A DNA stretch of 64,000 nt from Sulfurovum sp. UBA4779. Its GTDB lineage: Bacteria > Campylobacterota > Campylobacteria > Campylobacterales > Sulfurovaceae. Within the stretch, counting starts at the first letter, position 1. Each line of letters starts with the position of its first letter. The notes under the pieces were generated by a model that was given only the letters and a program-made list of their open reading frames with translations, was not told where the DNA came from and searched no databases. Below are positions 1 through 8,578 of this stretch, piece by piece. The stretch covers positions 1 to 64,000 of the forward strand of contig DHHF01000007.1 in NCBI GenBank assembly GCA_002403155.1, given 5' to 3'. Made by a program: the position numbers and the translations under genes.

Positions 1-115
1 GTGTTTTTTTGCTTTGCTTACATTATATATATTATTACAATTACTATCATAATACTTTTTTATTTTTTAAGTTAATTTCGTATAGTATTTTCATAATTAT
101 CTGCAAAGGGTTTTA

Positions 116-316
116 ATGAAAACAATTATTTTTTTATCTTGCATTTTCTTTTTTGGATGTACTCAACTTTCGATTCCTAAAATCAATAATACTGTCAATA
201 CAGATGAAAAAGCAATGGAAGAAAAAATCCAAACAAATATATCCGATGCACAAAAAGCAAAAGAAGAGTATGAAATACTTAAAAGGAAACGGAAACTGGA
301 ACAAACATCTGCTTGA
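116..316 (+). CDS. small predicted lipoprotein
   Basis: A 66-residue protein with a short hydrophobic N-terminus ending in a lipobox-like FFGC, so it is probably lipidated at the Cys near residue 15 and held in a membrane facing the periplasm. The mature part is hydrophilic and rich in Lys and Glu, with a predicted helical C-terminal half. The start is the ATG just after an AAAGGG stretch. It lies upstream of the Bax-inhibitor-like gene on the same strand with a 58-base gap. No family is recognised and no function is proposed. Confidence 0.6.
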   Translation: MKTIIFLSCIFFFGCTQLSIPKINNTVNTDEKAMEEKIQTNISDAQKAKEEYEILKRKRKLEQTSA

Positions 317-374
317 TTAACCTTGGATTAATCTAGCTTTACTATACTAGCAAAAATTATATTCAAGGATTACC

Positions 375-1067
375 ATGGCTTTATATAACAGAAATTACAC
401 CCATGCAACTACAGAATCAAGCTACGTGCGAGAAAGTGCATCTGTCGATTTCATCAAAAAAACATATCAGCTTTTGGCCGCCAGCATGCTCGCTGCAGCT
501 GCAGGTGCATATGCAACAATGCCTTATGCTGAAACAATCATGCAATACAAATGGTTTATTTTTGGATTTGAGCTTTTAATGCTTTTCTTTGGATTGGGCA
601 TGACAAGAAATAAACCCGGACTGAATTTGGCAGCACTTTTTGTATTTACGTTTACAACCGGTGTTTCATTGGTGCCATTGCTGGCATTCTTGATAGGAGC
701 GGGCAACGGTGCAGTCATAGGCAATGCTTTTTTAATGACTTCCGTTCTGTTTGGAGCACTTAGTCTTTTTGCCATCAATAGCAAAAAAGATTATTCCAGC
801 TGGGGAAAACCTCTTTTTATCACATTGATTGTTGTTATTATTGCATCACTGATCAATCTTTTTATTCTAAACAGTCCGATCATGCATCTTTTCATTAGTG
901 CGGGTGTGCTGTTGCTGTTCGGTATCTTTACGATTTACGATACACAAAATATTGCCAACGGAGCGTATGACTCGCCGGTAGATGCTGCCGTATCTCTTTA
1001 TTTGGATTTTCTAAATATGTTTACTGCTTTGCTCCAAATTCTCGGCATCTTTGGCAATGAAGACTAA
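375..1067 (+). CDS. Bax inhibitor-1/YccA-family membrane protein
   Basis: A 230-residue integral membrane protein with about seven hydrophobic segments after a polar N-terminus of about 30 residues. The layout, the length and the C-terminal segment containing FTIYDTQNI (the conserved D-T-Q region of the family) match the BI-1/YccA/YbhL (UPF0005) family. Bacterial members are inner-membrane proteins linked to calcium leak or to FtsH-dependent quality control, but the role here is not established. The gene overlaps the 5' end of the following thiamine gene, so the two are probably co-transcribed. Confidence 0.85.
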   Translation: MALYNRNYTHATTESSYVRESASVDFIKKTYQLLAASMLAAAAGAYATMPYAETIMQYKWFIFGFELLMLFFGLGMTRNKPGLNLAALFVFTFTTGVSLVPLLAFLIGAGNGAVIGNAFLMTSVLFGALSLFAINSKKDYSSWGKPLFITLIVVIIASLINLFILNSPIMHLFISAGVLLLFGIFTIYDTQNIANGAYDSPVDAAVSLYLDFLNMFTALLQILGIFGNED

Positions 1068-1476
1068 AGAAGGGCAGATAGACAAAATTGAGCGTCTTAT
1101 CGACGCCAATCTTAACCGTCTAAAAGAGGGCATACGTGTCATTGAAGATATCAATCGATATGTTTATGATAACGCCGCCCTTTCCTCTGCACTTAAAAAT
1201 CTGCGCCATAAACTTCAAACTGCATATAATCAAAGTCGTCTATGTCACAGAGATATAGAAAACGATGTTCAAAAAAAGAGTATTGCCAGTGAACTTGTGC
1301 GCCATGATATCAATGACTTGGTCATAGCAAACTTCTCAAGAGCGGAAGAATCAGCAAGGGTACTGGAGGAGAGCTTTAAGCTTATAGATTGTTCATACTC
1401 TGATCTTTTTAAAGAGATTCGTTATGCTCTTTATGGACTAGAAAAAGATTTCTTTATGCAAAATAGTGTGAAGTAG
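1057..1476 (+). CDS. thiD2: ThiD2-type hydroxymethylpyrimidine-phosphate kinase domain, stand-alone
   Basis: A 139-residue all-helical protein containing DANLNRLKEGIRVIED near the start and SRAEESARVLEE in the second half. These are hallmarks of the domain found N-terminal to some ThiE proteins and characterised elsewhere as a monofunctional HMP-phosphate kinase (ThiD2). It would phosphorylate HMP-P to HMP-PP for thiamine synthesis in the cytoplasm. A TTG lies six bases upstream, but the ATG at 1057 is preferred. It overlaps the preceding membrane protein by 11 bases and converges with bioC, overlapping its 3' end by 23 bases. The family call is good; kinase activity is inferred. Confidence 0.7.
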   Translation: MKTKEGQIDKIERLIDANLNRLKEGIRVIEDINRYVYDNAALSSALKNLRHKLQTAYNQSRLCHRDIENDVQKKSIASELVRHDINDLVIANFSRAEESARVLEESFKLIDCSYSDLFKEIRYALYGLEKDFFMQNSVK

Positions 1477-2209
1477 CTTCAGCAAAGAGTACTTCAAACT
1501 CCAAGTAATCAAAAGGATACTCTTTTATCAACTTTTTTACTTGCACATAGGTCAGTTTTTTTTCGCCCCCGCTTACACCGCTTTTTTTAATATAGTTTAA
1601 CATTTCATAAGTTGATTCAAAGTGCAACTTGTAAGCATGCGTATGGTAAGTGGCATTATAGTATTTTTCAATGCTTTGTTTAAGCTGCTCTTCCGTATAG
1701 ATGGGTGAATCGATTTTTGCAATTTGGTGCAATGTTTTAAAAGTAGAAGAAGTAAAAATTGCGAAATATGCTTTTTTTGTTTTTTTGGAAAGCCAAGAGA
1801 AAGTAAAATCCAAATCCAGGCTCCATTGCAATGCCGAAGAAGAGATAAGCAACGCTTCTTTTTGGGTATCAAAAGACAAATACGCTTCAACGGAATTAAA
1901 ATCTCCGCAGATTTTTTTCACCGAGGCATCTGTAGGATGCATCTGCAGCATTTCTTGTGATAAATCCAGTGCAATATAATGATCAAAAACTATATCATTT
2001 TTTTGCATATTTTTGTAGATCTCGCCGCTTCCGCAACCAATATCAATAATAACAGGATAGCGCTTTTCTTGAAGATATCCTACCAATTGTTTTGCAACCT
2101 CAGATTGAATCACGTTATATTTTGCATATTCTTTTGCAAAACGAGAAAATTCTTTAATGATTTTTGATTTTTTTTCTTGTGTTTTATCCACCGTTTCTGC
2201 TGCTTTCAT
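1454..2209 (-). CDS. bioC: BioC-like malonyl-ACP O-methyltransferase
   Basis: A 251-residue class I SAM-dependent methyltransferase. The SAM loop IIDIGCGSGE lies near residues 55-63, an acidic residue ends the second strand (IALDLS), and the region around SSSALQWSLDL fits BioC, which has a conserved S-N/S-A-x-Q-W segment. BioC methylates malonyl-ACP to start pimelate synthesis for biotin. A TTG lies one codon upstream, and the ATG at 2209 is chosen. It is transcribed divergently from secG across a palindromic promoter region. No other biotin gene is present in the window. Confidence 0.75.
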   Translation of the reverse strand: MKAAETVDKTQEKKSKIIKEFSRFAKEYAKYNVIQSEVAKQLVGYLQEKRYPVIIDIGCGSGEIYKNMQKNDIVFDHYIALDLSQEMLQMHPTDASVKKICGDFNSVEAYLSFDTQKEALLISSSALQWSLDLDFTFSWLSKKTKKAYFAIFTSSTFKTLHQIAKIDSPIYTEEQLKQSIEKYYNATYHTHAYKLHFESTYEMLNYIKKSGVSGGEKKLTYVQVKKLIKEYPFDYLEFEVLFAEATSHYFA

Positions 2210-2235
2210 CAAAGTTCATTGCCACTTCAAGCTTT

Positions 2236-2266
2236 TTTGGGTATAATCGCGCATATTATACCCAAA
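2236..2266. promoter_or_regulatory. divergent promoter palindrome, bioC/secG
   Basis: A perfect 12-bp inverted repeat with a 7-base spacer (arms 2236-2247 and 2255-2266). Each arm contains TATAAT, so one arm gives a -10 box for secG (2242-2247, preceded by a T-run typical of Campylobacterota promoters) and the other a -10 box for bioC on the opposite strand (2255-2260). The symmetry could be a simple consequence of back-to-back promoters or also serve as an operator. Confidence 0.6.
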
Positions 2267-2313
2267 TTAATTTGGACCATCGAATAAAGCAAAATAGCCA
2301 AAAAGAGGAATAT

Positions 2314-2655
2314 ATGACATCAACACTTTTCATCGTGCAAATTATACTGGCGATTGTTATCACCATCATTGTATTATTGCAAAAAAGCTCAAGTATAGGA
2401 TTGGGCGCATATAGCGGCAGCAATGAATCGGTATTTGGAGCAAAAGGACCGACAGGTTTTCTTGCAAAGCTCACCTTTAGCCTTGCTTTTCTTTTTATTG
2501 TAAATACACTTGCTCTTGGCTATCTGTATACAAGCGCAAGCACTAGTTCTGTTGCGGATACAATCGTACCTGCCAACAATGCGGCCGTACCTGCTTCAAC
2601 AGAAACCTCAACCCCATCGGCGCCTGCCGTTCCTGCTGCAGCAACGAACAATTAA
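2314..2655 (+). CDS. secG: preprotein translocase subunit SecG
   Basis: A 113-residue protein with two hydrophobic segments separated by the conserved cytoplasmic loop (LLQKSSSIGLGAYSG, then a GAKGPTGFLAK region). It ends in an Ala/Pro/Thr-rich periplasmic tail. SecG forms the SecYEG channel and supports SecA-driven export. The ATG at 2314 follows an AGAGGAA ribosome binding site; longer readings run back into the promoter. It is first in a secG-frr-pyrE series, an order also known in Campylobacter jejuni. Confidence 0.92.
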   Translation: MTSTLFIVQIILAIVITIIVLLQKSSSIGLGAYSGSNESVFGAKGPTGFLAKLTFSLAFLFIVNTLALGYLYTSASTSSVADTIVPANNAAVPASTETSTPSAPAVPAAATNN

Positions 2656-2664
2656 AACCTTTTG

Positions 2665-2698
2665 TTTTGCCGATATGTTTTTTTCCATAACGGCAAAA
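2665..2698 (+). terminator. hairpin after secG
   Basis: An 8-bp stem (TTTTGCCG / CGGCAAAA) extended by four more pairs after one mismatch, with a T-rich loop. It starts nine bases after the secG stop. There is no clear T-run after the stem, so it may be a weak terminator or an RNA-processing or stability element between secG and frr. Confidence 0.4.
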
Positions 2699-2821
2699 TC
2701 AATACTCCCTGCTGCACATCAATCTCATCTTGCATGAAGTACATTCTGGGTAAAATTTCTTTGAAAGTTATACAGATATCCTTCTGAAGTACCGCCGGAA
2801 TAAAATCTTTAAGAATGGAAA

Positions 2822-2844
2822 GATACAGAAGTCTTTTCTGTATC
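2822..2844 (+). promoter_or_regulatory. inverted repeat in frr leader
   Basis: A perfect 9-bp inverted repeat, GATACAGAA / TTCTGTATC, with a 5-base spacer, lying about 30 bases before the frr start codon and not followed by a T-run. It could be a leader hairpin or a dimeric-regulator site; nothing further can be read. Confidence 0.35.
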
Positions 2845-2872
2845 GTATAGAATTTATATATAGGAGATAATT

Positions 2873-3430
2873 ATGCTAAATGAAATTTTCAACCATACCA
2901 AAGAAAATATGGAAAAAAGTATCGATGCGCTCAAAAGAGATTTCAGTACTCTTAGAACCGGAAAAGTTACCACATCGATTGTAGATCATATCAAGGTGGA
3001 CTATTATGGCACCCCGACTGCTTTAACTCAGGTAGGGAATGTAATCGCTACGGATGCTACCACCATTACCATCACCCCCTGGGAAAGAAATCTTGTAAAT
3101 AAAATCGAAAAAGCCATCCAAGAAGCCAATATCGGCGTCAATCCGAATAATGACGGCAGCGTTATTAAGCTCTTTTTCCCTCCAATGACAGTTGAACAAA
3201 GACAAAATATTGTAAAACAAGCCAAAGCAATGGGCGAAAAAGCCAAAGTAGCAATAAGAAATATCAGAAAAGAAAGCAATGATAAAATAAAAAAACTTGA
3301 AAAAGAAAAAGCGGTTAGTGAAGATGAAATCAAAAAAGGTCTTGATGAAATACAAAAAATAACAGACGCATATATCGTAAAAGTGGATGAGGCCCTTAAA
3401 ACAAAAGAGGCCGACATCCTAAAAGTATAA
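2873..3430 (+). CDS. frr: ribosome recycling factor
   Basis: A 185-residue protein of the usual RRF length. It shows the family signatures [10 protein letters not shown] near the N-terminus, the domain II segment [16 protein letters not shown], and the helical C-terminal part with [14 protein letters not shown] sequence ([11 protein letters not shown]). With EF-G it splits post-termination ribosomes in the cytoplasm. The ATG follows TAGGAGAT. pyrE begins ten bases downstream, so the two are co-transcribed. Confidence 0.97.
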   Translation: MLNEIFNHTKENMEKSIDALKRDFSTLRTGKVTTSIVDHIKVDYYGTPTALTQVGNVIATDATTITITPWERNLVNKIEKAIQEANIGVNPNNDGSVIKLFFPPMTVEQRQNIVKQAKAMGEKAKVAIRNIRKESNDKIKKLEKEKAVSEDEIKKGLDEIQKITDAYIVKVDEALKTKEADILKV

Positions 3431-3440
3431 TGGAGTTTGC

Positions 3441-4046
3441 ATGGACATTGAACAACTATATAAAGATGCCGGTGCACTGCTTGAAGGTCATTTTATCCTC
3501 TCAAGCGGCAATCATTCAAATCGGTATCTACAAAGTGCCAAAGTTTTAGAAGACCCTAAAAGAGCGGCCCTTCTTTGTGAAGCCCTAGCCAAACAAATCA
3601 AAAATTCGGGTATCGAGGTGGAAACTGTTTGCGCACCTGCGCTTGGCGGCGTGCTTGCAGGGTATGAATTGGCACGTGCTTTGGAAGTAAGAAGCATTTT
3701 CGTTGAACGCAAAGAGGGACAAATGGAACTTCGCCGGGGGTTCGAGGTGCGCAAAGGAGAGAAAATACTCATTTGTGAAGATATCATAACAACCGGCGGT
3801 TCTGCGATGGAAGCGGCAGAAATTATGAAAAAACTCGGTGCCGACGTGGTTGCTTTTGCTGCATTGGCCAATAGAGGTTTTTGCAAAAGGGAAGGGACAA
3901 ATACTTTGGCCAAGCCAGAATGCAAACTCCCCAAAGATACACCTTTTTTTGCATTGGCTGATTTTGAGTTTGCTATGTATGCGCCCCAAGAGTGCCCTCT
4001 TTGCAAAGAGGGAAGCCAAGCGGTTAAGCCAGGCAGCAGAAGCTAA
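3441..4046 (+). CDS. pyrE: orotate phosphoribosyltransferase
   Basis: A 201-residue type I phosphoribosyltransferase. The PRPP-binding motif is [12 protein letters not shown], with a hood region beginning [11 protein letters not shown]. It joins orotate to PRPP to make OMP in de novo pyrimidine synthesis. The start ATG follows TAATGGAG and lies ten bases after frr. It converges with the HerA-like gene 17 bases downstream. The C-terminal tail carries a Cys pair (ECPLC), as in many epsilonproteobacterial PyrE proteins. Confidence 0.95.
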   Translation: MDIEQLYKDAGALLEGHFILSSGNHSNRYLQSAKVLEDPKRAALLCEALAKQIKNSGIEVETVCAPALGGVLAGYELARALEVRSIFVERKEGQMELRRGFEVRKGEKILICEDIITTGGSAMEAAEIMKKLGADVVAFAALANRGFCKREGTNTLAKPECKLPKDTPFFALADFEFAMYAPQECPLCKEGSQAVKPGSRS

Positions 4047-4063
4047 TCCAAGCTTCCTGTCTT

Positions 4064-6397
4064 TTAAGGAACGACTCTCCATACGATAGCGCACAGCTCT
4101 ACATCTATATCTGTCTTGCGGGGCTTTAGTATCGTTGTTTCAATCTCATATCTGTCAATATTGTATTTTTCATTTAGCATATTAATTTCATCTTCAAGCT
4201 TATTTTCAAGAACGTCCATCTCCTCTTTTACCAACTCGGCACGCTCATGGGCGGAATTTACTTCTCCTCTTTCTCTAAGCACCCTGCTTCCTTTGCTTAC
4301 CGCACGCCCGATTTTTGCAGAACTTGAACGGCCGAAAAGGGCACCCAAAACTGCAATGCCCGCTTCTATCATAGAGCCGGTTGAATCTGCGGATTCTTTT
4401 CGAATACGTTCATTTGATCTGAAAAGTTTCTCTTGAAGCGTTTTTTCTTTGGCTGCATAGCGCACTTTCAGCTTTTCTATCTCCGCGTCTTTTTGCTCTT
4501 GCAGCCTGTCTTGCACACGAATACGAAAATCTGTTTTGGATTCGTCGGCATTCGATTGCATTTTCAGCAAATTGCATACATACAATTCCAGGCCGTGCTG
4601 CCTATAAAGCACCTCTTTAAGCTCTTCAATCGCCTGTTTAAGCCCCTTGTCTTTTAAAACTATATCGGGAAGCGGAGCAAATTTTGCCTCTTTTGGCCGT
4701 ATATGCGGATATCTTTCAAAATGATTTTCTTCCTCAGCCTCCTCCCATGAAAGCCTTTGCTGAGCAGGTTTTAACGGTAAAGACAGACGCAAGCCTCTTT
4801 CTTGGTCTATACTTTTTTTTTGGTGATAAAAATGAATTTTTACGATAGCTCCCAATGTTGGAGAATATCGATGCGTCTGCGAAAAATCCGGCTCATAAAA
4901 CTGGGGAATGGAAGCATCAATGTTTTGATAACTCTCAAAAGCAACTGTTTCCGTATCCATAGCCTGCACATTGCCGACGACTGAAGAAACTTTCTGTTTT
5001 TGCGCTTCCATCAATTCAGAAATTTCTTCTCTGTCAAGAGGACCCTTTAGATAGCTCATTGCCCACCGCGTCTCAAAAAGCCTAATATCGTCCAAATGAG
5101 CACTTTTAAGAAAAAATACTCTTTTATTGAGATTTGCCAGCAGTTGCCTTATTTCGCTTTTGTCAAAAGCAGAACCTATTTTCCCGCCAAGGCCGTCAAT
5201 AATCCTATCAATGTCCTGGTTGGTTTGCAATCGTCCTATAAACCATGTACCGATATTAGACAATCCCTTATAATCCAAATCGATCGGATTTTGAGTGCTT
5301 AGGACGATGCCTACGCCAAATGCTCTTGCCTGCTTGAGCAAAAGGAGCATCGGTTCTTTGCTTGGCGGATTTTTTGTAGGAGGGAAAAAACCGAATATCT
5401 CATCCATGTAAAGCAGTGTTTTAAGTGTGGATGTGCCGCTTTGTCTTCGCATCCATCCGATATACTTATTAAGCAATAATGTAACAAAAAACATACGCTC
5501 ATTATCATTTAAATGGGAAATCGAAAAAATAGCTATTTTGGCTTTGCCGTCTTCATCATACAGCAGCTTTTGAATATCCAAATCTTCTCCTTGCAGCCAA
5601 AGCAAGAAACTAGGAGAAGCAAGCAGTGCATTAAATTTTGTTGCCAACTTAAACCGTTCATCTTGCGGATAAAAATCATCCAAAAAAAGAATTCCTATTT
5701 TTTTAAACGGAGGAGTGATAATCTTCCCTATCATTCCCTCTATTGTCAAGTTTTCTCCTGTCATCCAAGTTTGGGAAATAATTTGAGCCAAAAGAGTATA
5801 TTCTTTTGAATCCATAGGATCGGCCTCTATGCCGATTAAAGAAAGCAGGCTGGCAGTGCTACTTTTTAAGTAGGAAGCAAACATATCGCTTTCTTGCATG
5901 ATCTCAGAAGAAGGGGCTTCCATTGTGCCCAGTACATTGATGGGAATTCCCATCGTACTGCCCGGCGTATAAATTGTTTTTTTTATCGTTTGAAATGTTT
6001 TCACGCGCTCTGCAGGCTGCTCCCAACTCTCAATGCCCTCCTTCCATATGTTGGCCGTCTTTTGCGCATACTCCAAGGGGTCAGCCTCTTTTGATCTGGC
6101 TTCACTTGCCGTCCATTTTTCAAATTTTTGTACCGAAAATTCAAAATCGCTCAAGCATAGATTGCCCATGTCTCCCTTTGGGTCAATCACAATCGAAGGG
6201 ATATTATCCATTGCCGCCTCTTCGATAAGACTGATTCCCAAGCCTGTTTTCCCCGAACCTGTCATTCCTATAATCGCCGCATGTGTAGTAAAATCTTTGT
6301 TTTTAAGCAGCGTTAGAGATTCAGTCCTCTCCATCGTTGTTTTATCTATGTCTTTCCCTAGATAAAACAAACTTAATTTTTCATATATCTCCTGCAT
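4064..6397 (-). CDS. HerA/FtsK-superfamily ATPase, DUF87-type, uncharacterised
   Basis: A 777-residue P-loop ATPase. Walker A is GMTGSGKT at residues 44-51, followed by an IPSIVIDPKGDMGNL strand typical of HerA-like proteins. A Walker B strand TLLYMDEIFGFFP lies in the middle, then a QARAFGVGIVLSTQNP sensor region. The C-terminal third is charged and coiled-coil-like on both sides of a Gly/Ala-rich segment (MIEAGIAVLGALFG) that could pack against a membrane or a partner. HerA relatives pump or process DNA, but nothing here shows the substrate, and no NurA nuclease lies beside it. It stands alone, convergent with pyrE. Confidence 0.75.
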   Translation of the reverse strand: MQEIYEKLSLFYLGKDIDKTTMERTESLTLLKNKDFTTHAAIIGMTGSGKTGLGISLIEEAAMDNIPSIVIDPKGDMGNLCLSDFEFSVQKFEKWTASEARSKEADPLEYAQKTANIWKEGIESWEQPAERVKTFQTIKKTIYTPGSTMGIPINVLGTMEAPSSEIMQESDMFASYLKSSTASLLSLIGIEADPMDSKEYTLLAQIISQTWMTGENLTIEGMIGKIITPPFKKIGILFLDDFYPQDERFKLATKFNALLASPSFLLWLQGEDLDIQKLLYDEDGKAKIAIFSISHLNDNERMFFVTLLLNKYIGWMRRQSGTSTLKTLLYMDEIFGFFPPTKNPPSKEPMLLLLKQARAFGVGIVLSTQNPIDLDYKGLSNIGTWFIGRLQTNQDIDRIIDGLGGKIGSAFDKSEIRQLLANLNKRVFFLKSAHLDDIRLFETRWAMSYLKGPLDREEISELMEAQKQKVSSVVGNVQAMDTETVAFESYQNIDASIPQFYEPDFSQTHRYSPTLGAIVKIHFYHQKKSIDQERGLRLSLPLKPAQQRLSWEEAEEENHFERYPHIRPKEAKFAPLPDIVLKDKGLKQAIEELKEVLYRQHGLELYVCNLLKMQSNADESKTDFRIRVQDRLQEQKDAEIEKLKVRYAAKEKTLQEKLFRSNERIRKESADSTGSMIEAGIAVLGALFGRSSSAKIGRAVSKGSRVLRERGEVNSAHERAELVKEEMDVLENKLEDEINMLNEKYNIDRYEIETTILKPRKTDIDVELCAIVWRVVP

Positions 6398-6463
6398 GCG
6401 ATGCTCCTTGTAGCCGTACTGAAATATTGTAACAAAAATTTAAAAAAAAAGCTTACGATGCCG

Positions 6464-6482
6464 ATCGTTTAAAAGAAACGAT
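6464..6482 (-). terminator. possible terminator of the minus-strand gsp operon
   Basis: A 7-bp stem (ATCGTTT / AAACGAT) with a 5-base loop lies 25 bases beyond the stop of the last gsp gene. On the minus strand a run of nine T follows about 12 bases later, so it is suggestive rather than classical. Confidence 0.4.
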
Positions 6483-6506
6483 GTCAAAATCTTAAAAAGA
6501 TTGGGG

Positions 6507-7058
6507 TTATTTGGGGGGATTGGACTGCTGCTTTGTGGCATTTGAAGAGGTCGGCTCAACCACCCCTTGAACCATAAAACTGATCGGTTCTTTTCCTTTT
6601 TGTGCAATTAAAACTAATATTTTGTCTTTATTCTTGCTGCGATATACATCAAAAAGTTCTACATCCTTCATCACAAAGTCAATCTCCGCCTGCTCTTCCA
6701 AGCCGAGCGGAAGGCGGTATCCGTTTCCCTCAACCCTCAACAATGCATGTTCATTTTTTGTGACAACCCAGCATACTTTAGCTGAAGGAAGCGCATAGAT
6801 GGAATTTTTAGTATTTTCTATACAAAGCCTCGAATATTCATCTTTTTTGATATCCAGCTTTCCGTCCGAATTTAAAATATCCAAAAAAAGCATTTCTGTT
6901 GCCTGCGTTACTTTTTTTGTTCTTTCCAAAGATTCAAACAGATGATGATTGGATTGGCGCAGCATCTCTACACCGCTATAGAGTGCGGGGATCATAATGC
7001 CCAGCAACGCTATCGCGATGAGTACTTCAAGAAGGGTAAAGGCTTTTCTTAGCGGCAT
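6507..7058 (-). CDS. type II secretion minor pseudopilin (GspI/GspJ-like)
   Basis: A 183-residue protein that begins with a class III prepilin signal: a short basic leader, then FTLLEVLIAIALLGIM with Glu at +5 of the mature form. Cleavage and N-methylation by a prepilin peptidase are expected before Phe. The rest is a globular periplasmic domain with a Ser/Asn/Pro-rich tail. It follows gspE by six bases and closes the minus-strand arm. The longer length and the position suggest GspJ, but the subtype cannot be fixed by eye. Confidence 0.75.
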   Translation of the reverse strand: MPLRKAFTLLEVLIAIALLGIMIPALYSGVEMLRQSNHHLFESLERTKKVTQATEMLFLDILNSDGKLDIKKDEYSRLCIENTKNSIYALPSAKVCWVVTKNEHALLRVEGNGYRLPLGLEEQAEIDFVMKDVELFDVYRSKNKDKILVLIAQKGKEPISFMVQGVVEPTSSNATKQQSNPPK

Positions 7059-7064
7059 ATCTCT

Positions 7065-8576
7065 CTAGCCGTCCATCAGTCCGACACGTATAGCCTCTTC
7101 ATAGCTTGTTTCTCCTGCTATGAGCATCTCTTTTAGCCTGTCGGAAATTGTTTTCATGCCGTGCTTTTTCATCACTTCCCGTATTTGATGATCATTAAAT
7201 CCGTCTTTCATCATCTCTCGTACTTTTTTATCCACAATAAAAAGTTCGCCTATAGCCTGCCTTCCTTTATACCCTGTAAAATCACATAGTCTGCATCCTA
7301 CGGCATGGAAATAAGTACCTTCGGAGGGGACATTGATCTCTTTTGCAACATCAAGCGGCAATGAGCCCTCTTTTTTGCAATGCACACATAGCTTTCTGGT
7401 CAGACGCTGCGCAAGCACTCCCAAAAGTGTCGAAGAAATAAGAAAATTTTCTATACCCATATCCATCAGACGGCTCAAAGAAGAGGTTGAATCGTTTGTA
7501 TGGAGAGTAGAAAGCAGCAAATGGCCCGTCAATGCCGAACGCAGTGCAATATCTGCCGTTTCATTGTCTCGAATCTCTCCTACCATAATGATATCAGGAT
7601 CCTGCCGCAAGATAGATCTAAGCCCTGCAGCAAATGTCAAACCCACTTTAGGATTGACCTGAATTTGACTGATATTGTCTGCATTGTACTCTACAGGATC
7701 TTCAACCGTAATAATATTTTTATCCGGTGTAGCAATATGCTGGAGGCACGCGTGAAGCGTGGTTGATTTTCCGCTTCCGGTCGGCCCGGTCACAAGGATC
7801 ATCCCATGCGCGTGATTGAGCAATTTATAGAGTTCCTTGGTAATGTCCTCCGTAAAACCCAAATCTTTCAGTGTAGGGATATGCTCGCTTTGGCTCAATA
7901 TCCTCATCACCACACGTTCGCCGTAATAGGTCGGCAAAACAGATACCCTCACGTCTATGCTTTTGCCTGAAATGCTTAACTGCGTTCGCCCGTCCTGCGG
8001 TACGCGCTTTTCAGAGATATCAAGACTGGAAATGACTTTGATCCTGTTGATCACCAAATTGACGATCTGTTTTTCAAGATCTAGATGTTTTTTTAGTGCT
8101 CCGTCAATACGAAAACGTACTTCGCCTTTACGATCCCCGCTTTCGATATGAATATCGCTTGATCCTTTTTGAATGGCTTGGAAAAAAAGCGAGTTCACCA
8201 ATTTTATGATAGGAGCAGACTCTTCGCTAGAAAGCAGATCTTGGGAATTGCGTATAAATTCCAAAAGATCCGATTCTATCTCTATCAGTTCTTCCGAGGC
8301 TGTGCTCATTGCTTCAAAATCAGAACCCGTCTGGATCTCTAAAAATTTGTTTTTCAATCGCTCAAAGCTCTCTTCGTCAACAAGCACAATCGGGTACTGC
8401 AATGAAAGCTGGGAGAGATAATTGAGAGATTGAGCCAAAGTAGGCTCTTGCACAATGCACACTTTTTTGCCCTCTACTTCGCTAAAAAGCAATGCGTGCT
8501 TGAGCGCCAGCTTATGATTGACCTCATCTTCCCACAAAGGCTCGAGATTAACATCCTGCAGACGAGAAAACTGCAT
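7065..8576 (-). CDS. gspE: type II secretion ATPase GspE
   Basis: A 503-residue secretion ATPase. Walker A GPTGSGKST spans about residues 264-272. The Asp box/Walker B region (DPDIIMVGEIRD) lies near 326-337 and the His box (TGHLLLSTLHTND) near 350-362. A zinc-binding tetracysteine has CVHC at 397-400 and CRLC at 428-431. The N-terminal 130 residues form the domain that would contact GspL. It hydrolyses ATP at the cytoplasmic face to drive pseudopilus assembly. The start ATG lies two bases after the gspD stop. Confidence 0.93.
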   Translation of the reverse strand: MQFSRLQDVNLEPLWEDEVNHKLALKHALLFSEVEGKKVCIVQEPTLAQSLNYLSQLSLQYPIVLVDEESFERLKNKFLEIQTGSDFEAMSTASEELIEIESDLLEFIRNSQDLLSSEESAPIIKLVNSLFFQAIQKGSSDIHIESGDRKGEVRFRIDGALKKHLDLEKQIVNLVINRIKVISSLDISEKRVPQDGRTQLSISGKSIDVRVSVLPTYYGERVVMRILSQSEHIPTLKDLGFTEDITKELYKLLNHAHGMILVTGPTGSGKSTTLHACLQHIATPDKNIITVEDPVEYNADNISQIQVNPKVGLTFAAGLRSILRQDPDIIMVGEIRDNETADIALRSALTGHLLLSTLHTNDSTSSLSRLMDMGIENFLISSTLLGVLAQRLTRKLCVHCKKEGSLPLDVAKEINVPSEGTYFHAVGCRLCDFTGYKGRQAIGELFIVDKKVREMMKDGFNDHQIREVMKKHGMKTISDRLKEMLIAGETSYEEAIRVGLMDG

Positions 8577-8578
8577 GT

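Noticed and set aside
2164..2313. Upstream extension of SecG by 50 codons
   Set aside because: It would include the divergent promoter palindrome; the ATG at 2314 has a good ribosome binding site and gives the normal SecG N-terminus.
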